Shown: positions 1 through 10,722 of the stretch, piece by piece
Position numbering within the stretch: position 1 is the stretch's first letter
How the letters are laid out: each line of letters starts with the position of its first letter
NCBI GenBank assembly: GCA_020630975.1
Contig: JAHDID010000012.1
Coordinates: forward strand, 23,216-87,215
Length of the DNA stretch: 64,000 nt
Direction of reading: 5' to 3'
Source: Verrucomicrobiota bacterium
Lineage (GTDB): Bacteria > Verrucomicrobiota > Verrucomicrobiia > Verrucomicrobiales > DEV007
Made by a program: the position numbers and the translations under genes
The notes under the pieces: model-generated
The model's database searches: none
Told to the model about the DNA's origin: nothing
What the model saw: the letters and a program-made list of their open reading frames with translations, nothing else

Positions 1-56
1 CAAAGGTCGTGCGGTTTCAGCACGGTCGAGTGGTGCAGTACCGAAAGAAGAAATAA
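1..56 (+). CDS. C-terminal tail of an upstream gene (partial)
   Basis: The third frame is open from the window edge to a TAA at 54-56 and encodes a very basic tail, KVVRFQHGRVVQYRKKK. The rest lies outside the window, so the family cannot be named. It would be convergent with the small gene that ends at 61. The fragment is short enough to be an accidental open frame. Confidence 0.3.
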   Translation, partial: KVVRFQHGRVVQYRKKK

Positions 57-60
57 GGCC

Positions 61-246
61 CTACTTGAGCAAACGTAGCCACCATGGCTCGCGGACTGGC
101 TTTTCACCACGCTCTACCCGCTCCTTGTTACGATGTAGCATGAAAAGGGTGTGATCATCAGTCATCGTGTGATGGAACCGGCGATTATTGGCATGACGGG
201 GATCAAATACCTTCTCGCGCACCTCGTGCTCTTTTAAAGTCGACAT
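61..246 (-). CDS. Small charged hypothetical protein, 61 aa
   Basis: A 61-residue highly charged protein with no signal peptide or membrane segment, His- and Arg-rich in the middle and ending in a Trp-Trp-Leu-Arg motif. It starts at ATG 246 and faces an AT-rich 150-bp spacer shared with the divergent dipeptidase gene, which suits a promoter region. I recognise no family. Support is the clean start, a plausible upstream region and no better ORF in this stretch. Confidence 0.45.
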   Translation of the reverse strand: MSTLKEHEVREKVFDPRHANNRRFHHTMTDDHTLFMLHRNKERVERGEKPVREPWWLRLLK

Positions 247-396
247 TGGGTTGAAACGTTTTTCTTATAAACGGGAGTCTCGAGCATCTTCTTGTATTTA
301 TTATAAGAAGTCAATTAACTATTGTTGATATTTAAGTTTTCTTAACAAATTAACGGCAGTATTCGCAAACTTTTCTCTCTGCGCTAAATTGGCGGC

Positions 397-1737
397 ATGT
401 CTCAACAGTCAGCTTATTTAGACGCGTTTTTCGATTATCTCCGGTTTCCGAGTATCTCCACCGACTCCAGACATGCGGCCGACGTGGAGGCCTGTGCCGA
501 CTGGCTGGTGGCGCGCTTTACCAAGATGGGGCTCAGCGCTGAGAAATACCCGACCGCTAAGCACCCCGTAGTGGTGGCCAAGAGCGAGAAGAAGCCAGAT
601 CGTCCGACGGTGCTGATCTATGGTCACTACGATGTCCAGCCAGTCGATCCGGTGGAGGAGTGGGATACGCCGCCATTCGAACCGACGATCCGCGATGGTC
701 GCATTTTTTGCCGAGGTGCCACAGATAACAAAGGGCAGAACTTCGCTCACCTACTGGGGATCGAAGAGGCTCTGAAGGAGGATGGTGAGCTGCCGGTAAA
801 CATCATCTACCTGCTCGAGGGTGAGGAAGAGATCGGTAGCCCGAATCTACCGGCCTTTCTCGAGGCACATCGCGACCTGCTAGCTGCAGATATCTGCGCG
901 GTGTCGGACACCGGCATGATCGGTCCTGGCATTCCTACGATGACTTATGGGCTGCGTGGCATCGCTTGCTTGGAGTTTTTGATCAAAGGCCCAGGCTTCG
1001 ACCTGCACTCTGGTGTTTATGGTGGTGCTGTGGCCAATCCAGCCCAGATCGTGGCCAACCTCGTGGCTTCGCTCCACGATCAGAATGGTCGAGTGCAGAT
1101 TCCGGGTTTTTATGATTCGGTGGTCGAGCTGGAGAGCTGGGAGCGCGATATGTGGGCCGCTCTGCCAGACGGCGATGCTGCCACACTCGCAGAGACTGGC
1201 TGTCCGGGGCACTGGGGCGAGCTAGGCTACACAGCTCTAGAAAAACGCTGGGGTCGCCCGACTGCCGAGGTGAACGGTATCGGCGGCGGCTATCAGGGCG
1301 AGGGCTCGAAGACGGTGATCCCACGCGAAGCCATGGCCAAGCTGAGCTTCCGTCTGGTGCCGGATCAGGACCCGGTAGCGATCATTAATGCCGCGACGGA
1401 GTACCTGAAAAACCAGGTCGGTGATTACTGCGAGATCGAGGTGGAGCCAGGGCACGACGGCCCTGCCTACGTCATGGATCCGCACTCACCCTACGGCAAA
1501 GCAGCCCAGCGTGCATTGGAGTCGACCTTTGCCGACAAGCCACGCCTGATCCGCGAAGGCGGCTCGATCCCAATCATCCAATCGATCAAAGATGTCTTAG
1601 GTGTCGATACCCTCATGCTCGGTCTAGCCCTGCCAGACTGCCAGATCCATGCGCCGAACGAGAATTTCACACTGGAGAACTTCGAGGCGGGGATAAAGCT
1701 GAACCGCGCTCTGCTACGAGAGTTGGCTCAGGGGTAA
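397..1737 (+). CDS. M20-family metallo-dipeptidase (CNDP/DUG1-like)
   Basis: Cytosolic zinc peptidase of the M20 family, expected to cleave dipeptides or similar small amide substrates. At 446 aa it has the usual length. Metal-site motifs are in order: GHYDVQP (His77), RGATDNKGQ (Asp110), EGEEEIGS (catalytic/metal Glu143-144), an SDTGM Asp at 171, and a late His in DCQIHAPNE. The central lid/dimerisation domain lies around residues 190-320. There is no signal peptide. The gene stands alone and converges on the LysR gene, with a palindromic repeat between them. Family assignment is firm; the substrate is inferred. Confidence 0.93.
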   Translation: MSQQSAYLDAFFDYLRFPSISTDSRHAADVEACADWLVARFTKMGLSAEKYPTAKHPVVVAKSEKKPDRPTVLIYGHYDVQPVDPVEEWDTPPFEPTIRDGRIFCRGATDNKGQNFAHLLGIEEALKEDGELPVNIIYLLEGEEEIGSPNLPAFLEAHRDLLAADICAVSDTGMIGPGIPTMTYGLRGIACLEFLIKGPGFDLHSGVYGGAVANPAQIVANLVASLHDQNGRVQIPGFYDSVVELESWERDMWAALPDGDAATLAETGCPGHWGELGYTALEKRWGRPTAEVNGIGGGYQGEGSKTVIPREAMAKLSFRLVPDQDPVAIINAATEYLKNQVGDYCEIEVEPGHDGPAYVMDPHSPYGKAAQRALESTFADKPRLIREGGSIPIIQSIKDVLGVDTLMLGLALPDCQIHAPNENFTLENFEAGIKLNRALLRELAQG

Positions 1738-1742
1738 ATCGT

Positions 1743-1762
1743 ATAGGTCGTATATGACCTAT
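1743..1762. repeat. Palindromic intergenic repeat, TATAGGTC family, copy 1 (short form)
   Basis: Arms ATAGGTC (1743-1749) and GACCTAT (1756-1762) flank a 6-nt spacer. It sits between the convergent dipeptidase and LysR genes. Longer versions of the same element lie at 10665-10703 and 23002-23032, also between convergent genes. A bidirectional terminator-like role is inferred. Confidence 0.75.
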
Positions 1763-1770
1763 CGCACTGC

Positions 1771-2655
1771 CTAGTCGCCACTTTCGAGAAAATCGACAAA
1801 ACCCCGCAGTGCCGCCGATTGGTGGCGCTTAGGGTTGGTGATGACAGCGATGGTGCGGGTCGGCTTTGGCTCGGCAAAGGAGCGGTAGGTGCGCCGATCG
1901 CTCTGGTCCATTACCTTGGCCATGTGCGGGACGATAGATACGCCGTGCTCGAGCGAGACCAGCTCCTGCACGGTGGTGATCTGGCTGGTGCGCTCGATGG
2001 AGATGGGCTGGACCTCTTGCCTTTGGCAGAAAGACTCGACCTGGTCGGACAGGCAGTGCCCCTCGCCGAGCATCACAAAGGGGATATCCTGCACGTCAGA
2101 GATAGCTATCTCATTCTGCCTAGCGAGGGCGTGATTGCTGGGCATCACGAGATACAGCTCCTCAGTGAATAGCTCGGTGACGGCAAAATTCTCGACGTCG
2201 AAAGGTAGGGCTAGGATGGCGGCATCGATCTCGCCAAGGGCGCATTTTTTGATCAGCATCTCGCTGGGGCCTTCAAAGACGGCGACTTTGATATCGGGTG
2301 ACTGAGTCGAGAAATCGCGCAGCGCCTGCGGCAGAAAGTAGGGGGCGATGGTGGGAATCGTGCCGAGTCGGATCTGCCCGCCCTCGCCGATCTCAGATAT
2401 CTCGCGAAACGAGTCCTCGACCAGTCGGAGGATCTCCACAGCCCTAGGGTAAAAGATCTCGCCGACTGCCGATAGCGATACCGAGCGCGGATGACGCTCA
2501 AACAGTGGCTTGCCCACCTGCAGCTCCAGTTTCTGCACGGATCGGCTCAGGGCGGACTGGCTGAGCCCTAGCTCGCCTGCTGCCTTGGTGAAATTGCCCG
2601 TCCGTGCCACGGCCAGAAAGGCTCGGATGTGATGAAATTCAAGATCTGGAAACAT
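1771..2655 (-). CDS. oxyR: OxyR-type LysR regulator with both redox cysteines
   Basis: LysR-type transcription factor, 294 aa, with an N-terminal winged HTH (residues about 5-65, AAGELGLSQSALSRSVQKLE) and a periplasmic-binding-like sensor domain (about 90-290). The sensor carries GHCLSDQ with Cys201 and a second cysteine at 210 (ESFC). These match in sequence and spacing the peroxide-sensing disulfide pair of OxyR (Cys199/Cys208 in E. coli). It is divergent from katG 97 bp away, the classic target arrangement. It should sense hydrogen peroxide by disulfide formation and activate katG. The identification as OxyR rather than a generic LysR is strong. Confidence 0.93.
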   Translation of the reverse strand: MFPDLEFHHIRAFLAVARTGNFTKAAGELGLSQSALSRSVQKLELQVGKPLFERHPRSVSLSAVGEIFYPRAVEILRLVEDSFREISEIGEGGQIRLGTIPTIAPYFLPQALRDFSTQSPDIKVAVFEGPSEMLIKKCALGEIDAAILALPFDVENFAVTELFTEELYLVMPSNHALARQNEIAISDVQDIPFVMLGEGHCLSDQVESFCQRQEVQPISIERTSQITTVQELVSLEHGVSIVPHMAKVMDQSDRRTYRSFAEPKPTRTIAVITNPKRHQSAALRGFVDFLESGD

Positions 2656-2752
2656 AACTATTCCTCAGGTGCATAGCTGTCATTCTCTCTATGAATGGCC
2701 AACCGGCAACAAGGTCTCGTAAAACTTTTTTGGATCGGATAAAAAGAAGACT
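2656..2752. promoter_or_regulatory. Divergent oxyR-katG control region
   Basis: This 97-bp spacer separates the divergent start codons. It contains CTAT (2658-2661), ATAG (2673-2676) and CTAT (2689-2692), spaced 11-12 bp apart. These are the tetranucleotides of OxyR half-sites, although canonical OxyR sites use 7-bp spacings, so the match is partial. The katG start at 2753 is preceded by AAGAAG, a weak ribosome binding site. The operator call is inference. Confidence 0.4.
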
Positions 2753-4972
<2,220 letters not shown>

Positions 4973-4983
4973 CTTCAGAAAAA

Positions 4984-5036
4984 CCAAGGAGGGGCTGCCT
5001 TCAGTTGCCCGGCAGGCTGAGCCACAGCCTGTCGGG
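4984..5036. repeat. Intergenic GC-rich repeat (AAGGAGGGGCTGCC family) with hairpin
   Basis: Bases 4984-5024 match the reverse complement of 8902-8942 with a single mismatch over 41 bp. Inside it, CCCGGCAGGCT (5008-5018) pairs with AGCCTGTCGGG (5026-5036) across a 7-nt loop. The hairpin lies just downstream of katG and could act as its terminator, although no T-run follows. A short fragment of the same family is at 56857-56870. Confidence 0.7.
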
Positions 5037-5124
5037 GCATAGCCTCGAACCCTTCAGATAACTTCAAGGATTACTGGCCAACTCGAGTCTTATTTCATAA
5101 CCTTCGACCCTAGAAACTCTAAAG

Positions 5125-7143
5125 ATGGTTGTGAAATTATATTTGCTGGTAGGCTGGTTTTGTTGCTTCTCGCTTTCACTCGGTGTGAGCCGAGCTGGGG
5201 ATGAGGCTGTAAATGCGCTAGTAGAGACTCATCCAGCCAAGCGTGTACAGGCAGTCTTTCACTTCGCCCGAGACGCTAGTTTAGAGCAAGTGACTGTGGC
5301 CGTTCCTCTCCTGCTAGAGGCGTGGCCTGAGAGGTGGGAGTATGACGAACGCGTCTATCTGCTGCCGCTTTTGGTGAGATGGGCAGAGCTAGATTCGCCT
5401 AGTCTTACGACATTTGCCCGCGAGAATAAGTATTACTATCGCTTTGAGCAAATGGCCGAAGAGGCGATCGCTTTTACCAAGCCTCCGGTCGGATTTTTGG
5501 AGCAGCTGAGTCGGTTTGAGCCTGGCGATGAAATAGGCGATATCTTATCTCAGTGGGCCGAGCAGGATATCGGGGCTGCACAGCAATGGTATCAGAACCA
5601 TGAACTGCGCTATCCCCGAGAGGCCTCGATCATCTCCCAGGCGATGGGTACTCAAATAGGTTTTGAGGAAGCCAAGCAGTGGGCCGATCAGAGAGCCGGG
5701 CTTGTATCTCGCCAGATGGCGATTGTGGGCTGGCTACGTGCAAGAGCTGAGACAGAGCCCGAAAAAGTCTGGCAGGAATGCTCTTCGATGCCCGATGGCC
5801 GAGCCCGACAGCTCGGAAGCCAAGCAGCACTAGTAGAAATGTCCGCACTCGATACACGGACTGCATTAGCACGCGCAAAAGGGCTAGGTGATGAAAGTAC
5901 TAAGACCATTAGTCAGATCTTTCATAAGTCTGCTCTAGACCGTGTGCAAAATCCAGAGCCTGACTACGATCGACCTCCACGGTTTGAAGAAAGCGCTCTC
6001 GATGCGTGTTTCAGTTTTGTCTCCTCCCATTCAAATCACGTTTATATCGACGAATTTCTAAAGGTTCTCGCAGAGTTTCCGTTGGCAGATATCACTATTG
6101 CTTATCTGAAAGAGTGGCATTCCGGTAGCTCCTATGAGCCGATAGAGGAGCTGTTTCCCATCGTTCAACAGTTGATTACCAGTGATCTGGACACCGCAGT
6201 AGACATCGCTCTGAAGTCGTTAGACAAAGAAGCAACAATTCAAATTCTTCAGGCGTTTGCCTTTGAGCGCCCTGCAGAGGCTATCGCGCTAGCTCATAAG
6301 ACCTACAATAAAACGGCTTTATTGGGTATTTCGAATGGCCTGTTCCGCAATGACTCTCCCGAGCTTGAGGAGTTTTTATTTGTGGATTATGAGCATGTAG
6401 AAGATCTGGATTCTCAGAGGGCGCGCTATCTCTGGGCTGAAATGGCTAGAGATAGCAATAAGGCTGGGGATTTGTTTGATCGCTACATGCCACCGTGGCC
6501 AGAAGGTAAGCAGCTGGATGATGAGTTTAGAGGGCTGTGGTTTCATTTCTCTTACAATTTCAATCGCAAATCAATCGCATTCGAGGAGAGGAAGCGAGTG
6601 GCACTATCGATCCCTGATTCTCGTTACAGGTTGAAGGCATTAAACGGTTTGGATTTCAATTGCACAGATTTGCGAACCCAGCCTTATGATCCTCATATTG
6701 CATCGGTGTTTCAACAGCAGGTATTGAATGAAGGTTTAGGGCGTTTGGCCTGGCAGTTTACTACTTTGTACGATTCTCCTTATCTGGAATCTATCCTGCG
6801 AGGTATTGAGCAAGGTATCGAATCTGAGAGGTTTCATTGCGGTGAGTTACTCCACTTCTTGGGGGACATCGAAAGTGACGAATTGAGAGAATTGGCTTTC
6901 GAGAAGATCTTGATTGAAAATGCTGATAAATTTGAGCGATCGGAATTCATGGTTAAAGTGATCAACGAATCCGAGCTTAGTGCAGAGCAGAAGCAGCGTA
7001 TGATCGATCTGTTGGCTGAGCCAAGTGACGACTCCGTATCAAGTGATACCCCTATTCTGGACCCATTTGCTCCGATGGATAATTTGACGGGTAGCGAGCC
7101 TGTGGACCCGTTTCAATCTGATTCAGAAGATCCATTTGAGTAG
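5125..7143 (+). CDS. Exported helical-repeat-like hypothetical protein, 672 aa
   Basis: No named family recognised. It starts with a signal peptide (hydrophobic stretch to about residue 24, ending SRAGDE). It continues as a Trp-, Glu- and Leu-rich, probably all-helical protein with recurring A..W units such as WAEQDIGAAQQWY and WLRARAETEPEKVW, reminiscent of helical repeat solenoids in verrucomicrobial secretomes. The tail (about 640-672) is acidic and disordered. The next gene starts 14 bp downstream and encodes a protein of similar style (WAYYDPAGAMRW), so the two are probably tandem paralogs in one transcript. The role is unknown. Confidence 0.75.
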   Translation: MVVKLYLLVGWFCCFSLSLGVSRAGDEAVNALVETHPAKRVQAVFHFARDASLEQVTVAVPLLLEAWPERWEYDERVYLLPLLVRWAELDSPSLTTFARENKYYYRFEQMAEEAIAFTKPPVGFLEQLSRFEPGDEIGDILSQWAEQDIGAAQQWYQNHELRYPREASIISQAMGTQIGFEEAKQWADQRAGLVSRQMAIVGWLRARAETEPEKVWQECSSMPDGRARQLGSQAALVEMSALDTRTALARAKGLGDESTKTISQIFHKSALDRVQNPEPDYDRPPRFEESALDACFSFVSSHSNHVYIDEFLKVLAEFPLADITIAYLKEWHSGSSYEPIEELFPIVQQLITSDLDTAVDIALKSLDKEATIQILQAFAFERPAEAIALAHKTYNKTALLGISNGLFRNDSPELEEFLFVDYEHVEDLDSQRARYLWAEMARDSNKAGDLFDRYMPPWPEGKQLDDEFRGLWFHFSYNFNRKSIAFEERKRVALSIPDSRYRLKALNGLDFNCTDLRTQPYDPHIASVFQQQVLNEGLGRLAWQFTTLYDSPYLESILRGIEQGIESERFHCGELLHFLGDIESDELRELAFEKILIENADKFERSEFMVKVINESELSAEQKQRMIDLLAEPSDDSVSSDTPILDPFAPMDNLTGSEPVDPFQSDSEDPFE

Positions 7144-7157
7144 ATAGAGCTTCGAGT

Positions 7158-8846
7158 ATGGAAATGAAATTTTTTACCGTTATCGCTAGTGTTTCGATTT
7201 TGGCTCCGGTCCTCGGACTGTCTGCGGAAGCTGAGCGGTCCTCTTTTTGGGAGATGATGTCCCCGTATTTCGAAGAAGAGCGTGAGTCTGATCCTGCCGC
7301 TGGCTCGGTCACATGGTACAATCAGCTATTCGAAGCTGAAAACCACCTATCGGGATCGGCTAGTGATTTGGCGAAGGAGCAAATCACGGCAAAGTGGACG
7401 GTGCACGATATACGGACGCCACTACAGATCAGTAACTGGCGCAGTCTATTATCTCAGAAAGTAGCCTCCTACTACGCCTGCTATGCGGATAGGGATCTTG
7501 CTTGTAAACTAGCAGCGAGGCTGTGTCTGGGAGGGCTGGTTCAGTTTAAACAGAATGATTTTTATCAAGACGAAGGCTACTTCGCCGTGGTAAAGGCGGT
7601 GACCACGGAGATGGGGCGAGAGGCTGTGCCGTATCTCAGGCAATATGGTTGGCTGTGTGATGAGGATGACTTTGCCCATGTAGAAACGGCGTGGGCTGGC
7701 TACACGATCGATGTGAGTAATGTCGCTGAGGAATTGTGTTCGCAAGATCCCGCTAACCTTGCCTGGTTGCTGGAGACCTATCCAGAGCTCGGTCGCGAGT
7801 TGGTGTCAAAAGGCGCAGCGCGGGCCAGAGTCCGGCAAATGGGGGATGACTATGTGAAAGTCGTAATGGGTGTGAACACCAACTTCCATTTCAACCCTAG
7901 TGAAGAGCAGATGGCTGATATGCAGGAGCTGCTAAAGATCGAAGATCCTAAACAGGGGCTTGATCGATTGCGCGCAGATATGCCGTGGGGCATGTTATGT
8001 ACCTTGACATCGCTTTTTGCCAAGGAGTGGATAGAACTACAGCCACGGGAGTTTCTGCAGTGGTATGATCGGGATAATCATTTTGAGTGGTTGTGCAATG
8101 TGTTTAAGGGACATTATATCGAATTGGCTATCGATCGCATGGCACTGCAGTCCGAGGTGCTAGCCGTGGAAGCGGTAGCTGAACTATCTGATCCTAGAGT
8201 TCAGTCGACAGCGTCACGAAAGCTATTTCGATGGCTCGAAACGTACAGCGACCGAGATCCAACTGAAGTGCTGCTAGCCGCAGGAGTCGATTGGTTGATC
8301 GCCGATGCCATGGATCTAGGCCGCGAGGATGCCGTCAGCTCTGATCCTGATGGATTTTTGGATTTTCTTCTCCAGCATCCCGAAGAGAGCTGCTACAAAC
8401 TCGCATCACAGTTTACGATTCGGTCTCTTCTCGAGAGTGATCCAGAGGCTTACAGGAAACAGGTTTCGAGTCTGGAAAGTAAGCCTGATCAAGATAGTCG
8501 TATAGAAGACCTGTTGGTTAGATCGCTCATCGAAAAGAATCTCAGTGCCGTACATGATCGGATAGCAAAGTTGCCTGAGCGTCTTCGAGGCGATGCGGTG
8601 TTACTGGCGATACGGAGAGGCCACCGCTCTTCGGCAGATGCCATGAGTGAGACGATATCGCTAGTGCCAGAAGGCGAGCAACGTGACGACTGTTATACCT
8701 CCTTCATAGGGCGCTGGGCTTACTACGATCCGGCTGGTGCGATGAGATGGGTGCTCGATTTTCCAGATGCCGAGCTAAAAGCTTCTTTGATCGAGACTGT
8801 TCGAGAAAGATGGCAAAGAGTGTCTCCTGTAGAAGTTAATTTCTAG
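7158..8846 (+). CDS. Exported helical-repeat-like hypothetical protein, 562 aa
   Basis: Likely paralog of the preceding gene and probably co-transcribed with it (14-bp gap). The signal peptide spans about residues 1-24 (VIASVSILAPVLGLSAEA). An alternative start is the Met two codons later. The mature part is helical, with repeated A..W units and frequent Glu/Asp-Pro turns, and contains several cysteines in the first third (YYACYADRDLACKLAARLC). No catalytic motif was seen. It ends before the GC-rich bidirectional repeat at 8857-8942. Function unknown. Confidence 0.72.
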   Translation: MEMKFFTVIASVSILAPVLGLSAEAERSSFWEMMSPYFEEERESDPAAGSVTWYNQLFEAENHLSGSASDLAKEQITAKWTVHDIRTPLQISNWRSLLSQKVASYYACYADRDLACKLAARLCLGGLVQFKQNDFYQDEGYFAVVKAVTTEMGREAVPYLRQYGWLCDEDDFAHVETAWAGYTIDVSNVAEELCSQDPANLAWLLETYPELGRELVSKGAARARVRQMGDDYVKVVMGVNTNFHFNPSEEQMADMQELLKIEDPKQGLDRLRADMPWGMLCTLTSLFAKEWIELQPREFLQWYDRDNHFEWLCNVFKGHYIELAIDRMALQSEVLAVEAVAELSDPRVQSTASRKLFRWLETYSDRDPTEVLLAAGVDWLIADAMDLGREDAVSSDPDGFLDFLLQHPEESCYKLASQFTIRSLLESDPEAYRKQVSSLESKPDQDSRIEDLLVRSLIEKNLSAVHDRIAKLPERLRGDAVLLAIRRGHRSSADAMSETISLVPEGEQRDDCYTSFIGRWAYYDPAGAMRWVLDFPDAELKASLIETVRERWQRVSPVEVNF

Positions 8847-8856
8847 CCCCAGAAAA

Positions 8857-8942
8857 CAAGGAGGGCGACGTCTCGTCGCCCGGCGACCCTAGCCATTACT
8901 TTGGCTCAGCCTGCCGGGCAGCTGAAGGCAGCCCCTCCTTGG
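8857..8942. repeat. Bidirectional repeat/terminator, AAGGAGGGG family
   Basis: The element is bounded by CAAGGAGGG on the left and CCCTCCTTG on the right, so its ends form an inverted repeat. GGGCGACG and CGTCGCCC near the left end make a strong inner hairpin (about 8863-8881). Bases 8902-8942 are an inverted copy of 4984-5024 with one mismatch. It separates the convergent 7158-8846 gene and trmB. Confidence 0.72.
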
Positions 8943-8963
8943 CCTAGCAATTTCGACGTCTTC

Positions 8964-9581
8964 TCACTTAGCGATCAGGCGCACTCGATTCATCGTGCGG
9001 CCTTGGTCTAGCCAGTGCCTTTCGAAATCGGTGATGGGGTAAAAAAAGTCGTCTTCGCCCCATTCGGCGATCTCGAAGAAGTCGCATTTCTCATGAAAGT
9101 GCTCCATCGACTCTTCGAAGTAGTCTAGGGAATCGGTCTTGAAGAGAAATTCGCCACCGGGCACGAGAAGATTGTGGATCGACTGGAGAAAGGTCAGCTG
9201 GCACATCTGGCGACGGTTGGCGTGCTTCTTTTTCGGCCAGGGATCTGGGCAGAGAAAGTGCAGGCGACTGGTCACACCTTTGGGGAGCAGCCATTTCACC
9301 GCGTAGTTGGTGTCGATGCGCATGATCTTCACATTATCCAGTCCATCGCGCTCCGACTTCTTCCACACCTTGCGGCAGCGGCCGAGTAGGCGCTCCACGC
9401 CCAGGAAGTTGCGCTCTGGGTAGTGTTTGGCCATCAGGTTGAGAAAGGTGCCATCGCCACAGCCGAGATCGATCTCGAAAGGCCGATCTGCGGTCTCTGG
9501 AAAGATATCCTGAACGGCCAGCTCGCGGAACCAATCTTCGGGATAGACTTCGTTGGGATAAGGAAATGGGTCTAGCGCCAT
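8964..9581 (-). CDS. trmB: tRNA (guanine-N7-)-methyltransferase TrmB
   Basis: S-adenosylmethionine-dependent enzyme that makes 7-methylguanosine at position 46 of tRNA. At 205 aa it has the family length. The SAM-binding motif is EIDLGCGDGTFL, followed by a GVER loop. The TrmB signature is DPWPKKKHANRR, and FKTDSLDYFE carries the late TD motif. It is cytosolic. It is followed upstream on the same strand by a small membrane protein (2-bp gap at 9581/9584), suggesting a two-gene unit. Confidence 0.95.
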   Translation of the reverse strand: MALDPFPYPNEVYPEDWFRELAVQDIFPETADRPFEIDLGCGDGTFLNLMAKHYPERNFLGVERLLGRCRKVWKKSERDGLDNVKIMRIDTNYAVKWLLPKGVTSRLHFLCPDPWPKKKHANRRQMCQLTFLQSIHNLLVPGGEFLFKTDSLDYFEESMEHFHEKCDFFEIAEWGEDDFFYPITDFERHWLDQGRTMNRVRLIAK

Positions 9582-9583
9582 GG

Positions 9584-9997
9584 TTAGTTTTGATTCTGGG
9601 TATGATAGAGTCGACGGATTCGGCGATATGCCATGAGGATAGGGGCTAGGAGGCAGAGTAGAATGCCGATACTGAGATCGAGGTGATTAGTTGTGTCGGT
9701 GAAAAGATTGCGATCGAAACTGCCTGCGGCTAGGACTGCAGTAAGAAATCCCATACCCCATTCTTGAGGCATTAGACTTCCGCTCAAGCGCATTGGTTTT
9801 CTACAGCTATTCTTATTCAATCCTCCAAGCCAAGTCAGAACTCCTGAGGATAAAACAGTCCACAAGAACACCGAGGTTAGGAAGATAAAATATTTGTCTA
9901 GGCCGACCATAGCTAACGATCGGCCATAGTCGGTCTTGAAATCTATCTGATCAAGCCAACCTTTTGCCGTTCGCCGATAACGCGTGATTTCTTCCAT
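9584..9997 (-). CDS. Small membrane hypothetical protein
   Basis: About 137 aa from ATG 9997. A longer frame from 10051 is open, but it would overlap the start of the divergent phosphatase gene. Three probable transmembrane segments: YFIFLTSVFLWTVLSSGV, GMGFLTAVLAA and LSIGILLCLLAPILMA. The C-terminus is basic. It ends 2 bp before the trmB start and is probably co-transcribed with it. No family recognised. Confidence 0.6.
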   Translation of the reverse strand: MEEITRYRRTAKGWLDQIDFKTDYGRSLAMVGLDKYFIFLTSVFLWTVLSSGVLTWLGGLNKNSCRKPMRLSGSLMPQEWGMGFLTAVLAAGSFDRNLFTDTTNHLDLSIGILLCLLAPILMAYRRIRRLYHTQNQN

Positions 9998-10007
9998 TTC
10001 TGTTAAA

Positions 10008-10673
10008 ATGGCTCTTCCGACTCTTCTTTTCGATCTCGACGGCACGATCACTGATCCGGCGCCGGGTTTTCTCGCCAGTATCCACTACGCGCTGGAGGAG
10101 ATGCAGATACCGGCGCCACCCGATAACCAGCTGGTCCGCTACATCGGTCCGCCGCTGCGTGAGTCGCTGGGCGAGCTGCTAGGCACTGAGGATAGTGAGG
10201 CGATCGAGCGTGCGCTGGAGCTGTATCGCTGGCGTCTGGACAATGGCGGGAAGTTCGAAGCACGAGTGCATGATGGTATGCGCGAGCTACTGGAGCACTA
10301 TGCTGGGGCAGGGCATGCGCTCTACGTCTGTACGGGAAAGCCAGAGGGCGTGGCCACCGAGATCATTGAGTATTTTGGGCTGTCGAAGCACTTTCAGCAC
10401 GTCTATGGAGCCAAACTAGATGGCCGCTTTTGCGAAAAAGCTGAGCTGATCGCCCATATCTGGGAAGTCGAGGCGATCGATGATCCTGCCGGTGCGATGG
10501 TGGGCGACACGGTCTTCGATATGCAGGGTGCCAAGGCTAACGGGCTAGGCACAGTGGCTGTCGATTGGGGCTTTGGCCAAAAGGCCGATCTGCTGGCAGC
10601 GGGGGCTGATCACTATGTGAGTAGTGCTGCAGAGTTGCAGGCTGCTATAGACGAGTTGATAGCAATGCTATAG
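10008..10673 (+). CDS. gph: HAD-family phosphatase, phosphoglycolate phosphatase-like
   Basis: Cytosolic HAD hydrolase of the Gph type, 221 aa from ATG 10008. This start places LFDLDGTITD immediately at the N-terminus, as is normal; an open frame extends to 9984. The four HAD motifs are visible: FDLDGTITD (nucleophile Asp and acid Asp), VCTGKPEG (motif II Thr), the EKAELI Lys (motif III) and MVGDTVFDMQGA (motif IV). The helical cap lies at about 15-85. Phosphoglycolate is the usual family substrate but is not provable from sequence. The stop codon lies inside the stem of the downstream palindromic repeat. Confidence 0.88.
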   Translation: MALPTLLFDLDGTITDPAPGFLASIHYALEEMQIPAPPDNQLVRYIGPPLRESLGELLGTEDSEAIERALELYRWRLDNGGKFEARVHDGMRELLEHYAGAGHALYVCTGKPEGVATEIIEYFGLSKHFQHVYGAKLDGRFCEKAELIAHIWEVEAIDDPAGAMVGDTVFDMQGAKANGLGTVAVDWGFGQKADLLAAGADHYVSSAAELQAAIDELIAML

Positions 10674-10703
10674 GTCCTATAGGCCTTATATGACCTATAG
10701 CAT
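10665..10703. repeat. Palindromic intergenic repeat, TATAGGTC family, copy 2 (long form)
   Basis: Perfect 12-bp arms ATGCTATAGGTC (10665-10676) and GACCTATAGCAT (10692-10703) enclose a 15-nt spacer that is itself partly palindromic (CTATAGG/CCTTATA). The left arm contains the stop codon of the phosphatase gene. It lies between convergent genes, as do the other copies. Confidence 0.85.
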
Positions 10704-10722
10704 CTGGCTCCGTGATCTTTCG

